From NCBI GenBank assembly GCA_964007475.1, contig OZ023274.1, forward strand, positions 8,308,001 to 8,372,000: DNA of 64,000 bases. The letters run 5' to 3'. The notes below the pieces were generated by a model. The model saw only the letters and a program-made list of their open reading frames with translations. It was not told where the DNA came from and ran no database searches. This DNA comes from Hybos culiciformis. Lineage: Eukaryota; Arthropoda; Insecta; Diptera; Hybotidae. A program made the position numbers and the translations under genes. Shown here in pieces: positions 38,501 through 51,847 of the stretch. Position 1 is the stretch's first letter; each line of letters starts with the position of its first letter.

Positions 38501-38823
38501 AATCGGATTAACTGGATGTAAATGTTGGAGAGCCAATTCTATGCAACCTTGAATAGTTTTTGTGTCGATTTGTGGCTCAATATCGGCTTTATTGATAGTT
38601 TTTTGAATGCCTCTAAAAAGAAAACAAAATTTATTATTGGATTCGAGTCAAACATTAAAATAAAATATTTAAAAGTTTCTTAGGTAGATGTACCTAGCCT
38701 AGGTAATCTACCTTACAATACAATCAATTTCTTCCTAATAGTTAAAGCTAGATTTGATTTATGAAATGATCTTAACCTAAATTTTGTTCCAATATAAGCA
38801 ATATTCAGTAAATATCTATTCAT
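35533..38823 (-). CDS. PUSL1: tRNA pseudouridine synthase-like 1 (TruA family)
   Basis: Converts uridine to pseudouridine in tRNA; in vertebrates PUSL1 is mitochondrial. Seven exons on the minus strand, listed 5' to 3': 38823-38777, 38612-38481, 38127-37938, 37301-37174, 36461-36314, 36254-36105 and 35718-35533. They sum to 981 nt (326 aa; human PUSL1 303 aa), with all GT-AG junctions and phases consistent. The start MNRYLLNIAYIGTKFRG matches the family N-terminus. The catalytic SSRTDAGVHAL motif (Asp62) is assembled across the exon 2-3 junction. Later hallmarks are the FHCRYSAKARTYIYR block (exons 3-4), GKHDFRTF, RTFLYKQVRRIVG across the last junction, and a C-terminal APAFALYLAKVHYDE. All key residues are present. 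The gene is head-to-head with the BTB gene and directly upstream of the DUSP gene. Confidence 0.92.
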
Positions 38824-40152
38824 AATAAAATAAAAATATTATATTTTTCTTATCACTTTACTTTACTTTATTTATTTTCCAGATCCAGACTAGACTTCTT
38901 TAAAATATTTATTTTTTTTAAGACGGCAAAAGTAAAAGAATGCAGAGTTGTGTAATGTGTGGGCAGAGTTGCAAAAAATGACAAGAACTGTCATACTACA
39001 CACAAATGTCCAGATTTTATTTCGAGCGTCGCTGAAATTTGATTTCGAATAAGCCGTTCGTCTTTCTGATCTGCGTTTCATGGCGTCACTGACCACAAGA
39101 GACAAAAAAAAAATTTGAGAATAAATGAAAAACGATATTATTGAAAACATTTCTGAATTTTTACATATGTTCTGTATGAAATTTTGCTACAATTTCTTAT
39201 GACATTGTCAATATATATTTTAATCATTTTATAATTATTATGGCGTGTCAGTTTGAGTTTAACTTTGGCATAAGCCTCTTGCACAAACTTTAATCAATTG
39301 CATCTAATTAATTGCATGTAAAAGCACGCCGTCGTATTTTGATTGATATTTTTTAAAGTTGACCATTCACACAATTGAAATAAAACCAAAATGGCGTTTC
39401 ACCACATTTTGGGTTGCTGCTCTGCAATATTTACAGAGTACCTTAAAAGTACACAAAAATGCAAAAAAAAAAAAAAATCATAAGTGCCTATAGAAATTTT
39501 TCGTTATTTTTGGAATAAAATATTTTAGATATAAATAAGTATGTATTTTATGCCTATTACAATTTAAAAATTATTTCAGAATTTATTTTTCTTCAAAACA
39601 TGCAATGCATATTTAAAATTAATCACTTTGTTTAATTATCAATTTAAAAGTAAACAAATAATTGCAATTGCATAAAGTTTACAGTAATGATAAATAATTA
39701 ATATGTAATAGTTATAGTCACATATATTGGTTTGAAAACAATTCTCTTAACAAAATTATTCTTTTTATTATAGAATCTAAAAATAATAAATTGTTATATT
39801 TTTTAGTAGTAAAAAAGTACAACATCAATTTTTAATAAAAAGAAAAGAAGTGGCAACACCAAAATTTTTATAAATTCACCACGCGAAAAGTTTTTTTTTC
39901 AAAGTCCGCAGAAAAAATAAAATTTCCTTTTTAAATATTTTGAAAATATTTTAAAAAATTACTAAAATAAATTTTATTTAAATTATCTTTATTAAGATTT
40001 TATTTATTTTGAAAAAAATTAATAATAATACATTTTTTAACAAAAAAAAAAATAAAAGAAAAGAAAGTAGAAAAAAGAAAGAAAAAAAATTTTTTTTTCA
40101 CAGGCAGATGAAATGAAGAAAAGAAAAATTCGAGTCAGTTTTTTTTTATAAA

Positions 40153-40160
40153 TGACGTCA
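40153..40160. promoter_or_regulatory. CRE-type palindrome TGACGTCA (distal)
   Basis: A perfect full cAMP-response element consensus, the binding site of CREB/ATF-type bZIP factors, 382 nt before the BTB start codon. C/G-containing 8-mers are rare in this AT-rich segment. Confidence 0.5.
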
Positions 40161-40433
40161 TGTAAAACTCAAGGTTCTCAAAAAAAAAAAATAATAATTT
40201 TTTTAATACGAAAACAGAGTCGACGAAAATTTGTGTGAAAAAAAAAATTAAAAACAAAATTTTAAAATAAAAAATTTTTGTGTAGTCCTTTTTTTTTTTG
40301 TTGTTTGTGTTTCTTGGTTTCTTCCTTTTTTGATTTTTTAAAATGGATAAAATTTTATGAATTTAATGGATAAAGAAGAAAAAAATCAAAAATTTTTTTA
40401 TTATTTTTTTTTCTTAGTTAGTGGATAAAGTTT

Positions 40434-40443
40434 GTGACGTCAC
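40434..40443. promoter_or_regulatory. CRE-type palindrome GTGACGTCAC (proximal)
   Basis: A 10-bp perfect palindrome containing TGACGTCA, 99 nt before the BTB start codon and 282 nt after the distal copy. It may be in the 5' UTR or the promoter. Confidence 0.5.
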
Positions 40444-40541
40444 GCACTGGTGAAAAAAAATAATTCTTTAAAAAAAAAGAATTTTTCTTTGAAAGCAAAA
40501 AAACAAAAAAAAAAATAAAAATTAAAAACAAAATAGAAATT

Positions 40542-43500
40542 ATGTCTCAACAATTTTGTTTGCGTTGGAATAATCACCAACCAAATTTTATATCAGTTTG
40601 TTCATCACTATTACACAATGGAACTTTGGTTGATGTAACCCTAGCTGCTGAGGGTAGACAATTACAGGCTCATAAAATTGTATTATCAGCTTGTAGTTCA
40701 TATTTTCAGGTAAAAAAATGTTTTTTTATTTTTTATAAAATTTTTAATTTTTTTTAGGGCTTGTCATAGGTAGGTACTTTTGTTTTAAATATACTGCCTA
40801 CCTAGAATATGAGGCTAAACTGCAGTTTACATGTACAAACTCGATTTAACAGTAATTTAATGAGGGGGTGAAGTTGGTGCCTGAGCTCCTAAAATCCAAA
40901 ATTCACCGTTTCGTAGATAAGGCTCTCCCAAAATTTTCATATGTTTCATTTATGTATTAGGTAGATTATCCCCGACTTGGTTATATAGATAATCCGGAGA
41001 TATCAATTTCTCTCCCAAGGTTGGTAGGTAGGAAGGTAGGTAGGTAGGTAGGTTTCTACAAAATATTTTTTTAGGGAAAATTTTGGATTCCCGGACAGTT
41101 GCCCAAATGACATTTGACAATCTGCCATTTGACCACTTTTTTAATTTACCTATAAAGAAAATGTACCTATAAAGTTGATATAAATTTGTTTTAATTTGGA
41201 AAAGGTGTGAAAAGGAACGGGGGACTCAAATATCGGATTGACAAATGTCAGATTGTCAAATGTCCGTTGGGCAACTGTCTGCCCCCCAAATTTTGGCGCC
41301 CTAGGTGGTTTGGAGGAGTTGGCAGCCGTTTCAAGTCAGCATAATAACTTTCTATTTTAAAAGAGCTTTAGGTAGGTAGGTAGGTACCTAACCCTAACAT
41401 ATAAAAACTTTTGGAAGCCGTATCTACGAAACTGGCGTCAAAAACCGTCTTGAATTTGATGTTTTACGTTCCGTCTCTTTCCTCTCACCAAGCTTCAACT
41501 TGTAAGTAAGTAGGCGTAAAATGTAGTTTGCGAGTTTAACTTTTTAGAAACCGGCACTACAGTATAAATCTTATTAATATATAGGGTACCTATACTAATT
41601 ATGGTTATGGTTATCAATATTTAATTATTAATTAAATGTAGTTTGGTACCTAGTTCTTCTAAAATCGTCTATAAATTCAAGAATGGACAAAATAACTTCA
41701 CATCTCTATAACACAACATTAATATTTTGAAAATGATTTAACTTATGTTATGTAGATACCTACCTACTTAATCACAATGAAATAAGTATGTTCAGAAACC
41801 CTGAATTACGAAATCCTACGAATCCCATACAAAGTACACAAATGTAAACATTTTGCTGGTATGTTAATTGTTAATATAATACTACTTTTTAAACTCAATA
41901 AAATGTGCTTAAAAAATTAGAATAAAATAAACTGAATAAAATTTGCTCACAAACAAAAAATTAGAAAAATATTTTATACCAATATTATGTGTATATTATC
42001 AATTATCATAATATTATGTTGATTGTCTAATTGGTATTTGAATCAATACCCCATCCAACTGATTGTTTTAGAATTACAGACCATTTTTCACAACAATTTA
42101 AGTTATTATCTTTTTTTTCTATCTGTAACTATAAAGCCAGAAGTTTATTGGTAGTAAAAATCCAGACGTACTTAAGTACATTCAATTAATATCTTTTTTT
42201 ACCAATCATAACAAAAAACCCTAAAAATTATTAAAAGGAACCTTTTTTTTTTACAAATGTAGACAGGGATCTCACTTTCTATACTTTTAGATACCTACCT
42301 ACTTTTTCTAATATTTTGAATTTCAATATAATTTAAGATACTTTTTGTTGAAAAACTTACTATCTTATATAAGTACATTTTAACTTTTGAAATAAGCTGT
42401 ATTTTTTTTTCGAACTAATTTCAACCAAATGTTTTATTTTATTTATTTATTTCGAAAAAAATTTACATAATTAGGCCAGAGCCCATAATTACAGAGTATA
42501 ATAATAATAAGTTTAGAAAAAAAAAAATTTTTCTTCTGAAATAATTAATAATTTTGAATTTTTACTTTTATTGATAATTTTATTTTCTTAATTTTTTTTT
42601 TTTAATTTTTTTTTTTTAATTTTTTTTTTTAATAATTTTAGAGAAAAAAATATAATCTAGACTTACCACCCCGTACAGATTTACAACTTCATGCAGATTC
42701 CTAACTCCTCACAAAAAATTTGTAATTGTGAATTTTTAATAGCTATGGGTGCAGGAGTTTAGAATATTGTTAGTAACCTAGAAGAATTATTCATGAATAC
42801 ATATTCTCACCATAATTTAGAATTCTTTGGTACTTATTACATTTCCATTTTAAAAATAAAAAAAAAACTTGGTTATTAAACCAGCTGTTCTGTTTATTTT
42901 AATTATGTTTTTAAATTTGTAATCTAAAAGAATTTCTATGAATTTATTGAATTTTCAAAATCGAATTCTACGATTATTATTGTAACAAATTTAGTCAAAT
43001 AAAAAAATGTGGTTTAAAATTTATTATCAAAATATGAATTACTTACGATCTTATAGTAGATTATTGTATATCTAAACTAAATTTGTTATTAATTAAGAGT
43101 TCTGTATACACAAAAATACATTGAAACGAGTCAATACTTATATCACGAGACCGAAGGTCGAGTGATATAAATCGACAAGTGTCAATGTATTTTTGTGTAA
43201 ATACAGAACGAGTTGTATAACAAATTTTGTTTACATATCCAATATACTGTTTCAATGCGTAGGAGAGAGGTAGTTGCAAAGAGAGAATATTTTTTCTTCT
43301 CATTTTTTCTCATTTTTTTTTTGGATTTGGCTGTATTGAAATATTGTGAGAGATATTATGTTTGTTTAGGTATTACGTAATATTCAATACAAAACATCTA
43401 AATGATTTCATTATTTACGCTGATGCATCTAAATTTTTTCATTATTTACACAGTGCATCTAAATGATTGCATATGTATTGACGCATATAATAATCCATTT

Positions 43501-46500
43501 AATGATCTAAATTCTATAGCACTAAATACAACATAACGATCCCCAACGCATTAAAATTCTTTTTTTAACAAAATAAAAGGGTTCATATTGTTAATAATAA
43601 GAGTACAGATTTCTGTTTTTCTGTTCGAATCTGTTAAAAATGTTTATTTTTAACATCAGAAAATAAATATGTAAGTATTCAAATTTTTATATTTATTTCA
43701 AAAAATAAATACATATAGGTATATTTTAATTTTTATAAATATCCGAAAATAAGTGTTATTCTCGGTGTTATTTTATTTTTCAAATAACTAATAACAATTT
43801 ACAGTAGGTATAGATAAAATTACGGTTACTCCATAAAGAAGAACCTTAAGGTTTTTTTATGATTCTAAATTATTTATAAAAATAAATAAAATTAAGATAC
43901 TTTGTATACTTTTTGATAAAATTTTGAGATATTTTTATACATATGTGCCAAAATTTTAGCATAGCAACCCTAAGTATGCCAACCCTGACGAAATGGAATG
44001 GTATTTATTATCCGGAATAGGGATATATACGTCAAATTCTATTTCATATATTCCACAAAACTTTATATGTATCACTTTACATATACAAAATAGTTATAAG
44101 CCCATGATCGTTATTGAGGATGGTCATGGGGCTAGAAAACTCACTTATTTGAAACAAAATTATATTGAATTATATTTTGCCGATTAGGTTGGCCGAGAGC
44201 AAAGACAAAAAAACAGCATCAAAAAAAAAATTAAAACGAATAGTACACAAACCATAAGGTTTTGAAAAATTCCGACAGAAGTCTTAGTATATAGGAAGAA
44301 ATTACTTATATTTTAATTAAACAAAATTTAATTTTAATTTAATCATAACTTAAGAAAAAAACTGAAATTCGAAACTAGCTCGTCTTTTATCAAAGTGCTT
44401 TTCTCTGTAATATTTAAAGAAGTAATGGTTGTGTTTGTCAGCAGTTAGAAGTATTAAAAACAGACAGACAGAGAATCAGATCGATTTCATTATATCGTCT
44501 GCTGAGAAATGATACAATGTATAATGAAAAGTATAGTTTCGAGTAATTTGAGTTTAAAGATTTGAAAATTAAAAAAACGTGTGCAAAAGTATCAAGTAAC
44601 GTAAATTTTTCATCTAAAAAACACATTTTAATCAGCACTAAGAATATGGCAAAATAGTTGTACTTATAAAATCGACTACGAGGAATCGAATAGTGGTATT
44701 ATCTAATAATGACGTATAAATATCATACGTTGTTTCATTTTTCAGCAGACGATATATTAGATATTTAATTATAATGGTAACAAGGTTTCTATCTTTCTAG
44801 AATAACTAAGTACTAATGTTTATTATTAAAATTGAGTTAAAGAATGTTTTTAATCAAAATGGGAACGAATTTGTGATGAAGTAAATGGGACAAAATTTTT
44901 TTCAGTTCCTGGAAATGTAAAAAAGATTTTAAGAAACTTTATTGTGTCCATAAGGCTACATTTTAAATATATCTCTAATGATAAACGAAATATTAACGGC
45001 TGGGGGTTGTTTATGCGCTTATTTTTTTTTAATTTAAGTGTAATGCCTAATCGTTTAGTTTGAAAGTTTAAGGCAAAGAATGCCCGATATCCCAGAACGC
45101 TAAATATATATTTGATATTAATAGTAACATATTTAAAAATATATACATAAGTATAGAATATATTTTTATTCTTCATAATTTGTATCAAAAATAAATTGCA
45201 TATCACTGGAAAAAAATTCAAAAAAGCTAAGTCCTGCTTTTTTTTTTGTAGTGTAGATACATACATACATGCATAAGTATATATATATTTACATAGTACA
45301 TATATGAAAGTTGGTAAAATTAACATTGATAATTAATTGCAAACCTTCATTTTTTATTTTTATTTTATTTTCTTAAATTAACTTTCAATCAAAAGGAAAT
45401 AAACATTTAAAAAAAAAAATAAGTGATAGGATTTTTCCAGTCTTGCGCTAAATGCATTTTCAATTTTCTCAAATACAAAATTGCTTACTTGTTATATGAA
45501 AAAAAAAAAAAAAAACAACAAACCAAGCACAAAAATTTGTATTTGATGAAATTTTAATGAGTCATTCGTAAGAAATTTTGAATTCGATGTTAACAAAAAA
45601 GTAAAATATGTACCGTAAAATACTTACTTAATTTCTCCAAGTGGTATCTACTACTAGGCATTCCATATTATTGAGTTTGGTATTATAAGTATATATTAAG
45701 ATTTAGCATTCTTATAAAATTACATACTGCCGAGTTTTTGCTTTTATTTCTCCAGAAGTTTATAAATTAGAATTCTAAAGGATTTATAACTGAATAATTT
45801 TGATAGTCTTGATTTGTCCTTTTCCCAAATGAATATCTCGGATAATATCTATCATTAATATACAATAACCATGATACCTATGATAAAACAACACTATAAT
45901 TTAATGAAGATATTCTCGATAAAATATTTTTCCATAAAAGTGTGGTGCTTTGCAAAAGAAATTCTTATTCTTAATGTTTATAATCGTCTGCTCACCGGAA
46001 ATAGAGTAATGCAATTATCTCGGCCATTATACTTAATTTTTATTTTATTAAATATCACAGAAAATCTTGTTACACTTAAGCCTATATTACAAAATTAACA
46101 TTGATAAAGGAACATTGATAATGATAGTGGAATTAAAGCAGTGGAACTTAGGTTCTCTGTCTGCTCATCGTTCTATTTCGTTTTCTTTTTAATTAAAAAT
46201 ATCATCCTATAAGCACAATTTGAATTTCTGTGGCTCTCATTGATTTCATGATTCGTGCCCACACTTGTTCTTTATGTATAAACTATGACAAACTAAACTA
46301 ACGACAAAATAATTATTTTGTAATTGTGTATAGGTAGTATAATCTTTTTTTATTTTGACAAACCAATTATATTTTTTAAATTGACACCTACACCTATTTT
46401 TTACAAGATTTTATTTAAAACACAAACTCTGTCCGTTTGTTTAATTTAAATCTTGCAACTAATATCTGATCTATTTCCGCCGAACCGCCAAATAGCTGAA

Positions 46501-49500
46501 ATTTTGCACATACCCTTATTTCCGGTGACAATAAAACGAATATTGATAATTTCCTTTAACAGTCCCACTTTTTATTTTCTACTTTTTAGTACATATTTAA
46601 ATAATAAAATCGTCTAACTTAAATTTTTTTTTGTTATTAGGTACTTAAGTATTTTTTTTTTCAGGATTTTTTATTTTTCTTATGAATACCTACAAAAAAA
46701 AAATAAGAACTAAGTATATCTTCTACCAAAGTATATTAAATATTTTTCCCCTTCAAAACGAAAAGAAAAATAAAATAAAATAAAAATTTATATAAAAAAA
46801 AAAATCTCGTACAAGAGTATATAATAATATAAATTTCGATAATTAAAATATAGGTATTTAGGAATTATCAAAATAAAAAAGAACAAAAATATATAAATCG
46901 AGATAGTTATAAATTATTATATACCTATATGTATAGATTATACAACTTTTAATTGCTGTCATTTTATTGGTTGAGAAAATTTTTATTTTCATTTTTACTT
47001 TTAATAGAGAGCTTTCATATAATTTAATAAAGAAAATATAAATTAATTTTTTTTTTATTTTATTTTAATAAAAATATATAGATTTATATAAAATTGGAAA
47101 ATTATTTAATTATTATACAATCAGTGAATATATTTTTTTTTTTATTAAAATGTCAAAATAACTTCTTGAAAAATACTTATTCGTACTGCTTAAAATATAC
47201 TTGAAAAAAGCACAGAATTGTTTGAATGTGTAGAAAAATATTGACATGTCATAAAATTAGGAAAAATATATAATAAAAATAATTATTTTTTATTATCAAT
47301 AATAAGTATGAAAAAAAAAAAATAAATAGAACAGAAACAAAAAAAAAAAATAATTTATTACAATTTTGTGTACTTAAAAACTGTGTGTGGTGATAACAAT
47401 TTGTTATTTTACAAAAAAAAAAAAAAAAAAAATTCGTCAAACAACGAGAATAATAGGGAAAATTACACAGTGTGGCTATTGAAAGTCGTAAAATTTTATT
47501 GAATTCTAATTATGGATAAGAATTATCGATTTTTCATTTTTGTTTTTTTTTTTTTTTTTTTTTTTTATGAAAATTAATTTTAATATTGAAAAAGGTCTTA
47601 TTATAAAAAGAAAAAAAAAATTTAAATTAAAAAAAAAAATTGGTTTCCTAGTGTGAAGTTCCGAGAGTAAAGATTATAAATTTTTATGAATTTTTAATTT
47701 TAATAGTATATACCTACCTATTATTTAAAACCGCATTCTCTTTTGCCAGCCAATATGGCAATTTTCAATTTAACCTAACAGGGATTGTCTTAACAATTAT
47801 TTTAATTTTATTTTCATTTTAGACATTATTTACAACAAATCCATGTCAACATCCAATTGTAATTTTAAAAGATGTTCAATATAATGATTTAAAAACAATG
47901 GTAGATTTTATGTATTATGGTGAAGTAAATGTATCACAAGAACAATTACCACATATTTTAAAAACAGCTGAAATGTTAAAAATTAAAGGTTTAGCAGAAA
48001 TGCCAGCTGATGCAGCAACATTAACAAAATCAGAATCAAAATCATCTTCAGATCAAACTGATGTAGGCTTACAAGGTGGTAGCAGTGGCAGTGTATCAGA
48101 TTCAATTTGGGGCAGCACTGAGTCTCAGCAACAACAACAACAGCAGCAACAACAATTACAACAACAACAGCAGCAGCAACAGCATCAACAGCAACAGCAA
48201 CAACAACAGCAGCAGCAGCAACAGCAATTTCAACAACAAGCCCAACAACATCATCATCATGGTCATCATTTGCAGGGTCATCATTTGCCAAGAAGAACAC
48301 CGTCCCCGGGGACTGGAGCATCACCAGCAGCCCGAAGGAAGCGTTTAAGAAAGTCATCTAACAACGGTAAAAGTAATGAGAATTTTTTTTTTTTTTTTTT
48401 AATTTATTAATTTTTAGTTATTTGTTTAAGTAATTTGTACAAGTAATTTTATTTAAAAAACAAAATTCAATTATAAAGCTTAAGTACCTACACAATTCAT
48501 ATTTTAAGAATTGATGATTAACCATTGAAGATACAAGATTTTTTAATTCGAATTTGTTTTTCAATTATTTCCTTGAATTATTTCCTTTATATAATAATCT
48601 ATGATGAATAAATGCATTAAGAAGCCTAATTGGTTCGATGCTGGAAAATAAGAATGTATATCTGCTTGAATAAATTTTTTCATATAATTTAAGGTTCTGG
48701 TGAACATCAACAGAGGCCAACTGCTGATGATCAACAAACTAGTATTGAAACAACAAATATGAATTTATCGCAAATGAGTCAAATATCATTTGGTAGTGGT
48801 ACACAATTAGGTCAATCAATTCATACTAAAATTATAAAAGATTCTAGTGGTGAATCTGAAATCCATCCTCATGATTCGTCGCAAGAAAGTATTGATGATA
48901 CGCATCAGCACCATGTCCAGCAAATTGTAATTAATTTTTTTTTTTAATATCTTACGAACAAAATTTAATTTAAAATTTTGTAAGAACAGTAGATACCAAC
49001 TTAATTTTTTTTTTGTAAATTCTACAATTGATTTTAATTATTTTCTTAGAAGCCTGAAACCGATTTAAATGTTCAACAACCAATTCCATTGGATATTTCC
49101 GGAGCAACGACACCATCAGATCATGATGCACCAAACGTTAGTCAATCCCAAACTTCTCATTCAGGTATGATTTTTTATTTTAGATTTAATTAGCTTTCAG
49201 TAGAAATTGCTTGTAATTTTAAATTAGATTTTCTACAACTATAGTTATAAATTTATACATTTTCAATATAAAACAAAAAATATTATGCACTGATAATTAT
49301 TATTAGAATTAGAATTAATATACAAAAAAATTGAAACTCAATTGAAGATTAGAAGATTTTTTTTTTCATTTATTTAACATTCTTGATATCAACGATTAAT
49401 TTATTAATTAATTATTATTCTGGTGAATGGATTTGCAAAAAGCTAAATCAACTTTTAAAGCGTCTAAAATAACATAGAGCAGTTAGAGTTACGAAATTCA

Positions 49501-50998
49501 GTAAAATTATTTAAAAATGAACAAAATTATGGTTAATTTTCAATTTTAATAATGTCAAATATCAGTAAAATTTATCCCGTACATATAATTCATACAATTG
49601 TCCTAAAATATAATTTTCATTAGATTAGAAACGTCATCAACACAAAACTACCCTTCTTCCGGGATCGTTTATTATAAACATTTTTCTTATTTCCCTTGAA
49701 AAAGAAATGCCAGGTAAATTTTGTAATAATTATGATGCTCTAGCATACAAAATTTAAGAAAGCAGCGAACAATTTTCTCACTTCTTTCTTTCTGACGAAA
49801 AAATACGACGGAAATTGTCAGATCAGAACCTCAGGTACAAGAATTGAACAAGTTTTGAAATTACAGAATTTGAAATCGGGTCGGAATGAATATTAGTGTC
49901 ATCATTTCACTTTGGGTAGGGTAGAGAGAAATTTAAAGAAAGTACAAAAAAATGTTCGCTATCTTTTTTTAAGTTTTGCTTTTTGGTAGAACTTTCTGGA
50001 AATAATATTAAATTTGTGTTTATTTATTTTTATTTGATTGATTTCATTCTTACGAAGAATGAAGTCTACTACAAACAAATTGTGTGTGACTAAAAATTAG
50101 CAAAAGAAGAATGTTTTTTTTTTATCCATTTCTCTCAGTTTTACGTTTTTTTTTTTTTTAATGTTTTAAATTTAAGATTAAAAAAGTTAATTAAGATGAG
50201 TTTTTTTTTTTTTTTTTAATGATATTTCAAAATAATTGTATTGCAGGTTTGTTTGTTTTTTTTTCTAATTGCAAGAAGAAAAAAAAATATCTTAAATTTT
50301 TATTAATTTCAAAAAAAAAAGAAGAAAATTTATATATTATTGTGTATATTAATTATACTGTAACAACAATAATCCTTGCTTTAAACTGGGATCAGGAGAG
50401 AGTGAAATCGGAGCGAAATGGTAAAAAATAAACATACCTTTGTATTGCATTTTTTTTTTTTTTTTTTTTTTTTTTGAAATATAAATATAGAAAATATGTA
50501 TTAGTATTTTTTATCTCTCTTTTTTTTTTTTTTTATATATTGTTTTTAGTAAATAGTATAATCATTTCCAATTGTTTTACTTAAAAGAACAAAAAAAAAA
50601 AGTATTTTGAAAAAAAAAAAAAAAATCTATCTTTTTTATCTCTATTTCCCTTTTTAAAAAAAAAAAAATCATAAAATCTCAATAAAATAAAATATGAAAA
50701 ACTCGATTAATAAATTTTTTTTATTAATATTGGCTCTCATCTCTCTCTCTCTCTCCTTCTCCCAGGTGTGCAATGGACTGTTGTTGATTCAAGCTATCCA
50801 CGATTTTCGTTATCATCATGTCAGACTGGCTTATCACTTGGAAATAGCAGCAGTGGAGCTAATAATAGCAGTAGCAATAATGCTGGAATTGAAAACGATA
50901 CTACAACTACTAATGGTGGACAACAGCAGAGCGGTGATAGTGGTAATAATTCGGTTTTAACTAATAATCAAGGACATATTCAAATGCATTATCAGCAA

Positions 50999-51033
<35 letters not shown>

Positions 51034-51847
51034 GCAGCAACAACAACAACAGCAGCAGCAACAGCAACAAGGTGGATCATCTGGTTATTCTCCACAAATA
51101 ATTGCTGTCAATAATTTAGTAAGCGGTTATTCTCAACCGCAACAAAGTTTATCAACTCCAACATCACCGAACGAATCGGCAATGGTTCAGTCAGTTTATA
51201 GTCAAGGACCAACCCCAACGCAGTCACCAGTTGGTGGTAGTCATCAAATTTCAACTTCTAGAAATCAATTATCAAACAATACATCAGGTGGAGGAAATTC
51301 TGCACAACAAGTTAAACGAAAGCGCTCCGTTAATCCACAAGGTGACGAAAATTTTATTAGGGCATTAGAAGCAGTTAGAACTGGTGGTATAGGTTTTTGT
51401 AAGGCAGCACGCTTATATGGTGTTAATAATCGAACGTTGTGGTTAGAATATAAAAAACGGGGTTATCCAATATCTCGACCTAGTATAAAAAGTCGAATTA
51501 AATTAGAACCGAATATGTCACCGCCACCACCAAGTACCCCAACAAACGATGCTGACACTAGCATGGAAAACTATGAACAACATATAACACAATCAGCAAT
51601 AAATATGCAGGTACCACCACAATCAGAGACTCCGACTCCGACACAAATAATGTGTGCACCACATTCTCATCCAATGGGTGTTATGGGTTTCTTAGACACA
51701 AGACATATTGATTTCCCAGCTACTGGGAGTTCTGGAATTCATACAACTATGTCGTCAACAGGAAGACAACGCTATACAGATAGTAGTGGTAATACGGTTA
51801 ACACTGCGACAATGAATATTCAAGGACTTAATTTTAATTCAATGTAA
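40542..51847 (+). CDS. BTB/POZ-Psq transcription factor, Psq-terminal isoform
   Basis: Nuclear transcription regulator. Exons are 40542-40709, 47823-48366, 48694-48926, 49050-49164 and 50766-51847, summing to 2142 nt (713 aa) with consistent phases. The BTB/POZ dimerisation domain (residues 1-117) is split by a 7.1-kb intron and reads FCLRWNNHQPNF, HKIVLSACSSYF, HPIVILKDV, MYYGEVNVSQEQL and AEMLKIKGLAEMP. A poly-Q tract spans ~157-197, with HHHHGHH and a basic RRKRLRKSS segment after it. The terminal exon adds WTVVDSSYPRFSL, a second poly-Q (~429-455) and one Psq helix-turn-helix (~545-600: FIRALEAVRTGGIGFCKAAR, YGVNNRTLWLEYKKRGYP). It belongs to the insect BTB-Psq group (pipsqueak, bric-a-brac, jim lovell, BtbVII). 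The single Psq motif argues against a classical four-repeat pipsqueak. I do not assign a symbol. Confidence 0.88.
41022..41053. repeat. (GGTA)n microsatellite
   Basis: About eight GGTA/TAGG units with one GGAA interruption, next to an inverted-repeat element. The same tetranucleotide forms dispersed palindromes across the window. Confidence 0.9.
41071..41305. mobile_element. MITE-like element with ~65-bp inverted repeats
   Basis: The left arm (41071-41135) and right arm (41237-41305) are reverse complements over about 65 nt with a few mismatches. They share GACAGTTGCCCAA, ACATTTGACAATCTG and AAAATTTTGG. The spacer is about 100 nt. The ends read TTAGGG.../...CCCTAG. No transposase is encoded. 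The arms are direct observation; MITE status is inferred. Confidence 0.7.
43067..43241. mobile_element. Palindromic foldback element (~175 bp)
   Basis: Two arms of about 87 nt are roughly 80% complementary around a GACCGAAGGTC centre (43149-43159), with almost no loop. Shared words include TTCTGTAT, ACACAAAAATACATTGA and TTATATCAC. A single strand would form one long hairpin. It lies in BTB intron 1. Confidence 0.7.
44491..44756. mobile_element. Putative 266-bp TIR element in BTB intron 1
   Basis: Terminal inverted repeats of 30 nt (27 matching) at 44491-44520 and 44727-44756 share TCAGCAGACGATATA. The ends start TATATCG.../...CGATATA, compatible with TA-targeting MITEs of the Tc1/mariner type. 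There is no ORF of note inside. Confidence 0.5.
48124..48246 (+). repeat. CAA/CAG repeat encoding poly-Q in BTB exon 2
   Basis: Mixed CAA/CAG codons interrupted by Leu, His and Phe, read in frame as Gln in BTB exon 2, shared by both isoforms. Confidence 0.95.
50987..51070 (+). repeat. CAA/CAG repeat encoding poly-Q in the Psq exon
   Basis: About 27 consecutive Gln codons of mixed CAA/CAG in the Psq-isoform terminal exon, between the WTVV segment and the Psq motif. Confidence 0.95.

Larger units (their letters stand above)
38824..40541. promoter_or_regulatory. Divergent intergenic region, PUSL1-like / BTB gene
   Basis: This 1.7-kb spacer separates two genes transcribed away from each other and should hold both promoters and the BTB 5' untranslated sequence. 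The right part (39960-40541) is strongly A/T-homopolymeric and carries two perfect TGACGTCA palindromes. No core promoter element was distinguishable in such AT-rich DNA. Confidence 0.5.
40710..47822 (+). other. Intron 1 of the BTB gene (7.1 kb)
   Basis: A GTAAAA donor at 40710 and a TTTTCATTTTAG acceptor ending 47822 join BTB exon 1 to exon 2 in phase 0, splitting the BTB fold at SACSSYFQ/TLFTTNP. The intron holds a (GGTA)n tract, three inverted-repeat elements (41071-41305, 43067-43241, 44491-44756) and otherwise AT-rich DNA. No internal gene was recognised. Long first introns of developmental regulators often carry enhancers, which cannot be seen here. Confidence 0.85.

Noticed and set aside
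38890..39150. Minus-strand 86-codon ORF upstream of PUSL1
   Set aside because: It overlaps the divergent promoter region. The assembled PUSL1 CDS already has a proper start at 38823 and needs no upstream exon.
43993..44187. Plus-strand 64-codon ORF in BTB intron 1
   Set aside because: No splice signals in context, no motif, and a length expected by chance.
44850..45326. Minus-strand ORF of 158 codons inside BTB intron 1
   Set aside because: The product is Ile/Phe/Tyr/Lys-rich, as expected from random AT-rich DNA. It has no recognisable motif, and its first codons run through a TATATA repeat.
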